Positions 7,172-14,358 of a stretch of 21,751 nt of DNA are shown piece after piece. Source of the DNA: JAJDXO01 sp964620095. GTDB lineage: Bacteria; Pseudomonadota; Alphaproteobacteria; Rhodospirillales; UBA2165. Each line of letters begins with the position of its first letter. Position 1 is the stretch's first letter. A model generated the notes under the pieces. That model was given only the letters and a program-made list of their open reading frames with translations, made no database searches and was not told the DNA's origin. The stretch spans positions 1 through 21,751 of the forward strand of contig CAZUGT010000358.1 in NCBI GenBank assembly GCA_964620095.1. The letters run 5' to 3'. The translations under genes and the position numbers were made by a program.

Positions 7172-8323
7172 TTACAAAACCCCCCGGGCGTCCACCGGCC
7201 AGATGTCGACCAGCGTATCGCCGTCGACGACGTGATAATAGTCATGGAGATTGACCGTCGGGTCGCAGTGGGGGGTGATCAGCAGGATCGCCTCGCCGAG
7301 ACCGGGCTTCTCGTTGGCGCCCTCGGGGAGAATGACCTTGCCGTGTTCGTCTCCGAACCGGTCGAACCCGGCGCCCTCGATACTTGTTGCGGCGATCCGG
7401 GGCTTGGGACCGTCGGTGGCGAAACACTTGAAGCCGCCGTCGATGGTGACGAAACCCTCGGCATTGTTGCTCACCACCGAGCACTGGACGAACAGCGCGG
7501 TCTCGAAGGGGGGCACACCGGCCTCGTCGAATTCGACCGCGTTGTACTCCACATCCATGAAGATGTAGGAGCCCGCCTGGTGTTCGGTGAACAGACTCGC
7601 CTCACGGTCGATTCCGTGGGTGCCGGTGCCGCCGCCCGAGACGATTTCCGGCGCCAGACCGGCATCGCTCAATGCCTCGACAACGTTGCGCAGGTGGTCG
7701 AGGTGAGCCCCGTACACGTCCGACCGCTCGCCGAGGGGTTCGATGTGCTGAACCATTCCGGAATACCCCTGGATTCCCCGGTAGGTGAGATGGTCCGCAT
7801 CCGAAACGGCCTGGGCCAGGCGCACCGCGCCTTCCACCGTCCCGACACCGGTTCGCGCCATCCCCACATCGATGTCGACCAGCACGTTCAAGGATTTACC
7901 GCTCGCGTCGGCGGCCTCGTCGAGCTGCGCCAGATTTTGTTGATTGTCCGCCACCGCCATCAGCCCCTCGGCTTCGGCGTTGAGCGCCGCGAGCCGGCGC
8001 AACTTGCCGTCGCCGATCACGGGCGAGGAGAGGTGGATGCCGGGAATGTCGCGGGCCGCCATGGCTTCGGCCTCGCGGAGCGTGGCGCAGCAGATTCCCA
8101 AGGCGCCGGCATTGATCTGCCTGCGGGCTATGGCCGCGGATTTGTGGGTCTTGGCGTGGGGCCGGAGATTGAGACCGGCCGCCGCATGATCCCGGGCCAT
8201 TTTGGCAATGTTGCGTTCGAGCGCGCCCAACTCGATGATCAGCGCCGGCGTCGCGAGCCGATGGCGCGAGCCAGGCAGGCCAATGAGGGCTTGGTTGGGT
8301 CCGAGGTCAGGAGACTGGTTCAT
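7172..8323 (-). CDS. D-threonine aldolase / D-serine dehydratase-type PLP enzyme (alanine racemase-like fold)
   Basis: This 383-residue enzyme of the fold-type III PLP family cleaves D-3-hydroxyamino acids (aldolase) or dehydrates D-serine. The PLP lysine is K58 in RPHAKTHK (54-61). The phosphate-binding/glycine-rich region reads SGGGTGTHG, and a metal motif near the C-terminus reads TPHCDPTVNLHD (H352, D354). An HxD pair at this site resembles bacterial D-threonine aldolase, whereas D-serine dehydratases usually show HxC; the call leans to aldolase on this alone. Two starts, 8332 and 8323, are 9 bases apart with no clear ribosome-binding site; 8323 gives the more family-like N-terminus. It is followed after 7 bases by the compact RdhA-like gene, so the two are probably co-transcribed, and it diverges from rdhA. 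Confidence 0.87.
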   Translation of the reverse strand: MNQSPDLGPNQALIGLPGSRHRLATPALIIELGALERNIAKMARDHAAAGLNLRPHAKTHKSAAIARRQINAGALGICCATLREAEAMAARDIPGIHLSSPVIGDGKLRRLAALNAEAEGLMAVADNQQNLAQLDEAADASGKSLNVLVDIDVGMARTGVGTVEGAVRLAQAVSDADHLTYRGIQGYSGMVQHIEPLGERSDVYGAHLDHLRNVVEALSDAGLAPEIVSGGGTGTHGIDREASLFTEHQAGSYIFMDVEYNAVEFDEAGVPPFETALFVQCSVVSNNAEGFVTIDGGFKCFATDGPKPRIAATSIEGAGFDRFGDEHGKVILPEGANEKPGLGEAILLITPHCDPTVNLHDYYHVVDGDTLVDIWPVDARGVL

Positions 8324-8356
8324 CCACGCCATCCGCGACTGCCGAGGTTGAACTAG

Positions 8357-8384
8357 GTCATAGCACGGCCGCCGGATCAAGCAA
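8357..8384 (-). promoter_or_regulatory. Candidate promoter for the minus-strand aldolase gene
   Basis: On the minus strand TTGCTT (8384-8379) and TATGAC (8362-8357) are separated by 16 bases. The predicted start of transcription would be about 27 bases before the aldolase ATG. This is a sigma70-like match only. Confidence 0.3.
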
Positions 8385-8458
8385 TGCCCCTGCCCATCAA
8401 CGCCAAACCGGCGACTTTCCACCTGTCGGACTTGTCGCAATCCATTCAAACGCTGTAA

Positions 8459-8486
8459 TTGCGTCTATGGTATCATCGTGCATAAT
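8459..8486 (+). promoter_or_regulatory. Candidate promoter for the large rdhA operon
   Basis: TTGCGT (8459-8464) and CATAAT (8481-8486) are 16 bases apart in an AT-richer stretch, unusual for this GC-rich window. Transcription would begin near 8493, about 56 bases before the rdhA ATG and at the edge of the inverted repeat at 8495-8511. Confidence 0.4.
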
Positions 8487-8494
8487 TGGCGCAT

Positions 8495-8511
8495 TGTTCG
8501 ATAACCGAACA
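8495..8511. promoter_or_regulatory. Perfect inverted repeat TGTTCG-N5-CGAACA, candidate operator
   Basis: TGTTCG and CGAACA are perfect reverse complements around ATAAC, giving a 17-base dyad. It lies directly after the candidate -10 box and 37 bases before the rdhA start, where a bound repressor would block transcription. The size and symmetry fit a dimeric regulator such as a MarR- or TetR-type protein. No regulator gene is in the window. Confidence 0.5.
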
Positions 8512-8548
8512 TTTTTTAAGAATAACAATAAGTGATGGGAGAGATGGC

Positions 8549-10756
8549 ATGATTTTCTTCGGCAACGACAAGCGACCGTTCGAATACGGGCCGTTCCCGC
8601 TTGAGCGTTTGAAGCGGGATGTGAGCGTACTCGCCGGCGAAGCGGCGCGCCCCAAGGCGGCGAGGCCGGTCGCAAACGGCGCCGACAAGGGACCGCTCGG
8701 TGTCTCCCTGGCCAAGTATATGGACATTTACCGGGGGTTGGGCGTCAACGACCCGTTACCGCCCAAGGCGCCGGTGCCCGATGACCTTCATCGCCGTTCG
8801 GTGGACATCAAGGGGGCGGCCTACTTCCTGGACGTGGCCCAGGTCGGCATATGCGAAATTCCGGAGAACGCGTGGTATGCCGATGCGGCGCCGTCCGGCC
8901 ACACCCATGCGGTGGTCATCGTCCAGGCTCATGGGCGGATGCCCGAGCCGGAAAATCTGGCGCATGCATGGTGCCTCGATCTGGAAAAAGAGGCGGCGTC
9001 CCTGCGGGCCTACGAGGTCGCCATCGCGGTTGCCGAACACATCCAGTTCATGGGGTTCGAGTCCGGAGCCCACGACACCTACAAGGGCGATGTGGATATG
9101 GACCGGTTGGCGGTCATCGCCGGCGTGGCGGTGCGCGACGGCGACGGAATCGCCAATCCCTACCTGGGCAAGGAGTTCGAGATCGCCGTGGTGACCACGG
9201 CATATGAGCTGGAGACCGACCAGCCGCTGCACGCCAGCGCGCGGAACGCCAAGGGTCTGGGCTATTGGCTCGGTGTCGGCGGCGCGGTACCGGGAATCGA
9301 GTGGAACCGGCGCAAGAAGCGCCGCAGCGACCTCGGTATATTCCCGATGGAGCAGGTGGACCGGGTCGAGCGGCCGACCACGCTGATCATCGACGAGGAA
9401 GTTCCCCGGGTGCCGAAACGCGCCGAGTTTTTCGAGCGGGCCGCCCGCGGCGACCTCGGCGACAAATCGCGCATCGAGCGCAATCGGTTCGCCTTCAAGC
9501 ACCCCTTCGCCCAGGCCATGGTCAGCCTGATCAAGTCCATGGTGCCGCACCAGGGCGGCGATGTGGCGCCGGTGGCGCCCGGCTATGACGACCCGGCGGC
9601 GAACGCGCGGGCCATCAAGTCGTTGAGTTATTTCCTCGGCTCCGAGGTAACCGGCATTTGCGAAGTCCCGGAGTACGCCTGGTATTCCCACAAGAAGGAC
9701 GGTTCGGAAATCACGCCCTACCACAAGTACGCGGTGGTGATGCTCATCGACCAGGGCTACGAGACCATGGAAGGGGCCTCCGGCGACGATTTCATTTCCG
9801 GGGCGCAATCCATGCGTGCCTATATGCGGGGCGCCGAGATCGCCGGGATCATGGGCGATATGCTGCGCCAGCTAGGCTTCTCGTCCCGCTCCCAGACCAA
9901 CGCGGATTCGGACGTGCTGCACACGCCGGTAACCCTGTGGGCGGGCCTTGGCGAGCTCAGCCGAATCGGCGAAGTGATTCTCAATCCCTTTATCGGTCCA
10001 CGGCTGAAGACTGTCGTGTTGACCACCGATATCCCGCTCGAAGTGGACAAGCCGGTCGATTTCGGCCTCCAGTATTTCTGCGAGAATTGCTGGAAATGCG
10101 CCCGCGAATGCCCCTGTGACAGTATTTCCTGGGGTAAGAAGGTGATGTTCAACGGTTACGAGATGTGGAAGCCGGATGTGGAGCGTTGCACCCGCTACCG
10201 GGTCACCAATCCCAAGGGTCTTGCCTGCGGGCGGTGCATGAAGACCTGCCCCTTGAACAAGGTGGTGACCGCCCAAGGCCCGATCATGACCCGCATTGCC
10301 TCCTGGTTCGGGGTGAACCAGCGCTGGTCGAAACCGTTCCTGGTGCCGATCGCCGTGTGGCTGGACGACTTCCTGCGCCACGGGGTTCGGAACCCGGTGA
10401 AGAAATGGTGGCTCGATATGGAGATCGTCGACGGCGTCGCCATCGAGCCCCGCAAGGGCGTCAATCAGCGGGATCTCAATCTCGACCACAAGATCGATCC
10501 CGATGAACAGAAGATGGCGTACTATCATGCCGACATGATGCCGCCGGGCAATCTCATGGACCCGCTGCCCGTCGACCGGAAAGAGGCGCTGAAGGCCAAG
10601 GCGTTGCTGGAGACGCCCGAAGAGGCCAGGGCGCGCCTCGCGGCGGGCAAGCCGAAACCGGAGCACTACAATCCGACGCCGGCGCTGGCGGAGGTCGAAG
10701 GCCAGCGGACGGAGGAGAACACGGCCATCTGGGACAAGCCGAGAGCCAGCACGTAA
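8549..10756 (+). CDS. rdhA: Cytoplasmic reductive dehalogenase (RdhA) with duplicated corrinoid-binding module
   Basis: This 735-residue protein is a soluble, cobalamin-dependent reductive dehalogenase of the NpRdhA/BhbA-like catabolic type. Such enzymes remove halogen, typically from aromatic carbon, using low-potential electrons. Two related modules are visible: 84-227 and 352-503, both with YFL..V.GICE.PE.AWY, an S.RAY helix ending in GF, and a strand block before the clusters. The clusters are CENCWKCARECP (C511, C514, C517, C521) and C547 plus CGRCMKTCP (C560, C563, C567). In module 2, Y425, K487 and R551 have the spacing of the Tyr/Lys/Arg active-site set described for NpRdhA; in module 1 the Lys position is E211. 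There is no Tat signal, membrane segment or fused reductase domain. The tail contains an EF-hand-like loop (642-653). The start at 8549 has GGGAGAG upstream; the longer ORF from 8486 would cover the promoter region. Confidence 0.88.
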   Translation: MIFFGNDKRPFEYGPFPLERLKRDVSVLAGEAARPKAARPVANGADKGPLGVSLAKYMDIYRGLGVNDPLPPKAPVPDDLHRRSVDIKGAAYFLDVAQVGICEIPENAWYADAAPSGHTHAVVIVQAHGRMPEPENLAHAWCLDLEKEAASLRAYEVAIAVAEHIQFMGFESGAHDTYKGDVDMDRLAVIAGVAVRDGDGIANPYLGKEFEIAVVTTAYELETDQPLHASARNAKGLGYWLGVGGAVPGIEWNRRKKRRSDLGIFPMEQVDRVERPTTLIIDEEVPRVPKRAEFFERAARGDLGDKSRIERNRFAFKHPFAQAMVSLIKSMVPHQGGDVAPVAPGYDDPAANARAIKSLSYFLGSEVTGICEVPEYAWYSHKKDGSEITPYHKYAVVMLIDQGYETMEGASGDDFISGAQSMRAYMRGAEIAGIMGDMLRQLGFSSRSQTNADSDVLHTPVTLWAGLGELSRIGEVILNPFIGPRLKTVVLTTDIPLEVDKPVDFGLQYFCENCWKCARECPCDSISWGKKVMFNGYEMWKPDVERCTRYRVTNPKGLACGRCMKTCPLNKVVTAQGPIMTRIASWFGVNQRWSKPFLVPIAVWLDDFLRHGVRNPVKKWWLDMEIVDGVAIEPRKGVNQRDLNLDHKIDPDEQKMAYYHADMMPPGNLMDPLPVDRKEALKAKALLETPEEARARLAAGKPKPEHYNPTPALAEVEGQRTEENTAIWDKPRAST

Positions 10757-10773
10757 ACTTCCGAGGAACCGAC

Positions 10774-11535
10774 ATGGACGTCAACGGACACGCCGCATTC
10801 GTCACCGGCGGCGCATCGGGCCTGGGCGCGGCCGCGGCCCGCCTTCTCGCCGCCAAGGGCGCGAAGATAACGATCGCCGATCTGAACGAAGACCTGGGCT
10901 CGCAGGTCGCCGAGGAACTGGGCGGCGTTTTCGCGCCGTGCGACGTTACCGACGAAAGCGCCGTTCAGACGGCGCTGGACGCCGGAAAGGACGCCCACGG
11001 GCCGGCGCGTATCCTGGTCAACTGCGCCGGCATCGGCGGCGCGTCCCGGGTGGTCGGGCGCAATGGTCCTCACGATCTGGGCCTGTTCTCCAGGATCGTC
11101 ACCATCAACCTCATCGGCACCTTCAACGCGACACGCCTGTTCGCGGTCGACGCGACCCAGGCCGAGGAGCTCGAGGACGGCGAGCGGGGCGTCGTCATCA
11201 TGACCGCATCGGTTGCCGCCTATGACGGTCAAATCGGCCAGGCGGCCTATTCGGCATCCAAGGGCGGCGTGGTTTCGATGACGCTGCCCATCGCCCGCGA
11301 CCTCGCCCAGCGCGGCGTGCGGGTATGCACCATCGCGCCCGGCGTTCTGTTGACCCCGCTGATGGATATTCTCCCGCCAGAAGCGCAGGAATCGCTGGGC
11401 GCAAGCGTGCCGTTCCCGGCGCGCCTCGGAAAGCCCGAGGAATATGCCGAGCTGGCGCTCCACATTTGCGAGAACCGCTACCTGAATGGCGAGACGATCC
11501 GCCTGGACGGCTCATTGAGGATGGCGGCCAGGTAA
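10774..11535 (+). CDS. SDR family NAD-dependent dehydrogenase, HSD10/3-hydroxyacyl-CoA dehydrogenase type II-like
   Basis: This is a 253-residue classical short-chain dehydrogenase. TGGASGLG (11-18) binds the cofactor and D36 after the second strand favours NAD. NCAG is at 83-86, and the catalytic Ser, Tyr and Lys are S146, Y159 and K163 (YSASK). The strings GQAAYSASKGG, TLPIARDLA and VPFPARLG are very close to mammalian HSD17B10, an enzyme that oxidises 3-hydroxyacyl-CoA and hydroxysteroids. It starts 17 bases after rdhA, with CCGAGGAA as ribosome-binding site, and is followed by an acyl-CoA synthetase. A role in oxidising a hydroxyacyl-CoA side chain made by that neighbour is likely but inferred. 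Confidence 0.9.
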   Translation: MDVNGHAAFVTGGASGLGAAAARLLAAKGAKITIADLNEDLGSQVAEELGGVFAPCDVTDESAVQTALDAGKDAHGPARILVNCAGIGGASRVVGRNGPHDLGLFSRIVTINLIGTFNATRLFAVDATQAEELEDGERGVVIMTASVAAYDGQIGQAAYSASKGGVVSMTLPIARDLAQRGVRVCTIAPGVLLTPLMDILPPEAQESLGASVPFPARLGKPEEYAELALHICENRYLNGETIRLDGSLRMAAR

Positions 11536-11573
11536 ATCCGCCCATGGCTGTCGCGCCGCTTCGCCGAATAAAT

Positions 11574-13388
11574 ATGTCGGAACCGTCCATCGGTATGGAA
11601 ACGCTCGCCGATGGGAGCGTCTTGCTGACCAATGGCGACCCGCTGCGGGCATATGAGACTCAGTGGGGCGACATGCTCCGCCGCTGGGCCGGGGAGCGGC
11701 CCGATAAGACATATCTGGCCGAGCGCGATGCTGCCGGCGGCTGGCGGAAGGTGACATACGCCGAGGCCCGGACGATCTGCGACGGCATGTCCCAGGCCCT
11801 GCTCGATCGCGGCTTGGGTCCGGAGAGGCCGGTGATGCTGCTGTCCGGCAATTCCATCGATCACGCGCTTCTGTCGCTGGCGGCCATGCAGGTCGGCATT
11901 CCCGTCGCGCCGGTGTCCCCCGCCTATTCGCTGATGAGCCGGGACTTCGCCAAGGTGAAGCTGATCAATGGGCTGGTGAAGCCGGGATTGGTCTACGTGG
12001 CCGGCGGCGGGGTGTTCGAAAAGGTTCTGAACGCGGTGGATTTCGGGGGTGCCGAAATCCTCTATAGCGCGGATGCTCCGGCGGGCAGGGACGCCACGCA
12101 GATCGGCGAACTCCGGGGAACCACGGTAACGGGCGCCGTGGATGCGGCGTTCGCCGCCGTCGATCCCGATTCGGCGGCGAAATATCTCTTCACCTCCGGA
12201 TCCACGGGCATGCCGAAAGGGGTCATCAATACCCACCGGATGCTGTGCGCCAACCAGCAGATGAACATCCAGCAAATCCCGTTCTATGCCGACGTTCCGC
12301 CGGTGCTCGTCGACTGGCTGCCCTGGAATCACACCTTCGGGGGCAACTTCTGCCAGGGACTGGTGTTGAAGACGGGCGGGACCTTCTACGTCGACGAGGG
12401 GAAACCGGCTCCCGGCCTGATCGAGAAGACGGTCGCCAATCTCCGGGAGATTTCGCCGACCGCCTACTACAACGTGCCCGTCGGCTACGGCATGCTGGTG
12501 CCTTATCTGGAGCAGGACCGGGAGCTGCGCGAGACCTTCTTCAAGGATTTGGGCTTCATCTTCTATGCGGCCGCGGCGCTGTCGCAGGATTTGTGGGAGC
12601 GGCTGGAGAAACTGGCGTTGGACACCGTCGGCGAACGGATCGTCATGGCGTCGGCCTTCGGTTCGACCGAATCCGCGCCGATGATCACCGCGACCCACTG
12701 GATCATCGACCACGCCGGCAATGTGGGCGTGCCGGCCCCGGGGATGGAGGTCAAGCTCGCGCCGGTGGCCGAGAAAATGGAAATCCGCGGCAAGGGCCCG
12801 ACCATCACCCCGGGCTATCTTGGCCGCCCCGACCTCACCGAGGCGGCGTTCGACGAGGACGGCTTCTTCAAGTTCGGTGACGGCATGCGGTTCGAGGACC
12901 CGGACGACCCGGCCAAGGGTTTGCTGTTCGATGGCCGGGTAACCGAGGACTTCAAGCTGGACACGGGAACCTGGGTGCACCCCGGCGTGCTGCGGCCCGA
13001 TCTGATCGCCGCCGCGGCGCCGGCCATCCAGGACGCGGTCGTCTGCGGCCACGACAAGCCGTTTGTCGGCCTTCTGGTCTGGCCCAATCCCGTCGGTTGC
13101 CGCGAGATCGGCGGCCTGGCCGAAGACGCGTCGCCCGACGACATCGCCGCCAGTTCGGCGGTCCGCGATTATGTTGCCGGGAAGCTGGCGGCCCACAACA
13201 AGGAGGCTGGCGGCTCCAGCCGTTCGGTGAAACGGGTCCTGCTGATGACCGAGCCTCCGCAGATCGACGCCAACGAGATCACCGACAAGGGCTACGTCAA
13301 TCAGCGGGCAACTCTCGACCGGCGGGCGGATCTCGTCGCCAAACTCTATGAAGCCGAGCCCGGCGGCGATGTCATTCAAATTGGATAA
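11574..13388 (+). CDS. Feruloyl-CoA synthetase-like AMP-dependent acid-CoA ligase
   Basis: This 604-residue adenylate-forming enzyme would activate a carboxylic acid to its CoA thioester with ATP. The P-loop is LFTSGSTGMPKG (205-216), the A5 motif FGSTES (362-367), GD at 435-436, DGRVTEDFKL (453-462) and the C-terminal lysine segment NEITDKGYVNQR (568-579, K572). The block VDWLPWNHTFGGN (246-258) and the TGTWVHPG segment are typical of feruloyl-CoA synthetases, so a hydroxycinnamate or other aromatic acid is the best guess for substrate. Two in-frame starts are possible, 11544 and 11574; neither has a good ribosome-binding site and I prefer 11574. The long ORF running back to 11325 overlaps the SDR gene and is rejected. 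The next gene starts 3 bases after the stop. Confidence 0.85.
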   Translation: MSEPSIGMETLADGSVLLTNGDPLRAYETQWGDMLRRWAGERPDKTYLAERDAAGGWRKVTYAEARTICDGMSQALLDRGLGPERPVMLLSGNSIDHALLSLAAMQVGIPVAPVSPAYSLMSRDFAKVKLINGLVKPGLVYVAGGGVFEKVLNAVDFGGAEILYSADAPAGRDATQIGELRGTTVTGAVDAAFAAVDPDSAAKYLFTSGSTGMPKGVINTHRMLCANQQMNIQQIPFYADVPPVLVDWLPWNHTFGGNFCQGLVLKTGGTFYVDEGKPAPGLIEKTVANLREISPTAYYNVPVGYGMLVPYLEQDRELRETFFKDLGFIFYAAAALSQDLWERLEKLALDTVGERIVMASAFGSTESAPMITATHWIIDHAGNVGVPAPGMEVKLAPVAEKMEIRGKGPTITPGYLGRPDLTEAAFDEDGFFKFGDGMRFEDPDDPAKGLLFDGRVTEDFKLDTGTWVHPGVLRPDLIAAAAPAIQDAVVCGHDKPFVGLLVWPNPVGCREIGGLAEDASPDDIAASSAVRDYVAGKLAAHNKEAGGSSRSVKRVLLMTEPPQIDANEITDKGYVNQRATLDRRADLVAKLYEAEPGGDVIQIG

Positions 13389-13391
13389 CCG

Positions 13392-14306
13392 ATGACCGGC
13401 GTCCAAGTGCCGTCCCGCGACCGGCGCCTGTTCGGCATCGGCTGCATGGTCATCGGCATGCTGGGCATGGGCGGCGTCGATGCTTCGGGCAAATGGCTGG
13501 TGGGCGCCGACTATCATGTCCTTCAGGTGCTGGCGGTCCGGGGCTGGTTCATTGTCGCGGCGTTCCTCGTTTGGGCCATGGCGACCGGCCGGCTCGCCCA
13601 ATTGCCGACCAGGCGCCCCGGCGGCCATTTCATCCGCCTTCTGCTGGCGTTTCCGGGACCCGCACTGATGTTCACGGCGCTGATATACATGCCGCTCGCC
13701 GACGTGACGGTGATCGTCTTCGGCTCGACCTTCATGACCGCGGCCCTGTCGGTTCCCCTGTTCAAGGAACACATCGGCATCCACCGCTGGCTGGCCATCT
13801 TCATGGGGTTCGCGGGGGTGGTCATCGCGTTGCGCCCGGGGGCGGGGGTCTTCGAGCCGGCCGCCATCCTGGCGCTCCTGGCGGGGCTGTCATTCGCGAG
13901 CATCAATCTCACGGCGCGCTGGCTGCGGGAGACCGAATCGACGCTGCGGCTGGTGTTCTACGTCATGTTGGGGATGATGCTGATCGGAAGCGCCGCGCTC
14001 CCGTGGGTCTGGAGGCCCATGCCGCCGGAGCACGCGGCTATCTTCGCGGCCATGGGCGTGTTCACCCTGATCGGCTACGCGGGCATGACCCAGGCCTTCG
14101 TCGTCGCCCCGGTGGGCGCCGTGGCGCCCTTCGAATATACGGTGCTCCTGTGGGCGGTCATTCTCGGCTTCATCATCTGGGGGGACGTGCCGGACGCCTT
14201 CGTCTGGACCGGCGCCGCGCTGATCGTCGCCAGCGGACTGTATATGGTGCATCGCGAAGCGAGGGCCGAGGCGCTGGCGAAAGAACGGCGGACCGGCGCC
14301 GTTTGA
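13392..14306 (+). CDS. EamA/DMT-family permease
   Basis: This is a 304-residue membrane protein with about ten hydrophobic segments in two EamA repeats (roughly residues 15-150 and 155-290). Repeat 1 ends with GFAGVVIALRPGAG, and repeat 2 has the APVGAVAPFEYTVLLWAV block, both typical of drug/metabolite transporters. Members export or import amino acids, nucleosides or small acids. It starts 3 bases after the acyl-CoA synthetase stop, so co-transcription and probably translational coupling are likely. It may move a substrate or product of the surrounding pathway, but nothing in the sequence identifies it. Confidence 0.9.
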   Translation: MTGVQVPSRDRRLFGIGCMVIGMLGMGGVDASGKWLVGADYHVLQVLAVRGWFIVAAFLVWAMATGRLAQLPTRRPGGHFIRLLLAFPGPALMFTALIYMPLADVTVIVFGSTFMTAALSVPLFKEHIGIHRWLAIFMGFAGVVIALRPGAGVFEPAAILALLAGLSFASINLTARWLRETESTLRLVFYVMLGMMLIGSAALPWVWRPMPPEHAAIFAAMGVFTLIGYAGMTQAFVVAPVGAVAPFEYTVLLWAVILGFIIWGDVPDAFVWTGAALIVASGLYMVHREARAEALAKERRTGAV

Positions 14307-14358
14307 ACTCGGACCCGGCAAGCGGTTAAATAGCCGAAACACCGGGAGCAGCGTCCGG

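Noticed and set aside
8324..8548. A cobalamin riboswitch in the divergent region ahead of rdhA, expected for a corrinoid enzyme.
   Set aside because: No B12-box-like core is visible and the predicted leader of about 56 bases is too short.
11478..13784. Long open frame of 768 codons on the minus strand opposite the acyl-CoA synthetase gene.
   Set aside because: The opposite-strand product carries all adenylate-forming motifs. The minus frame has a Gly/Arg/His/Gln-rich composition typical of antisense translation.
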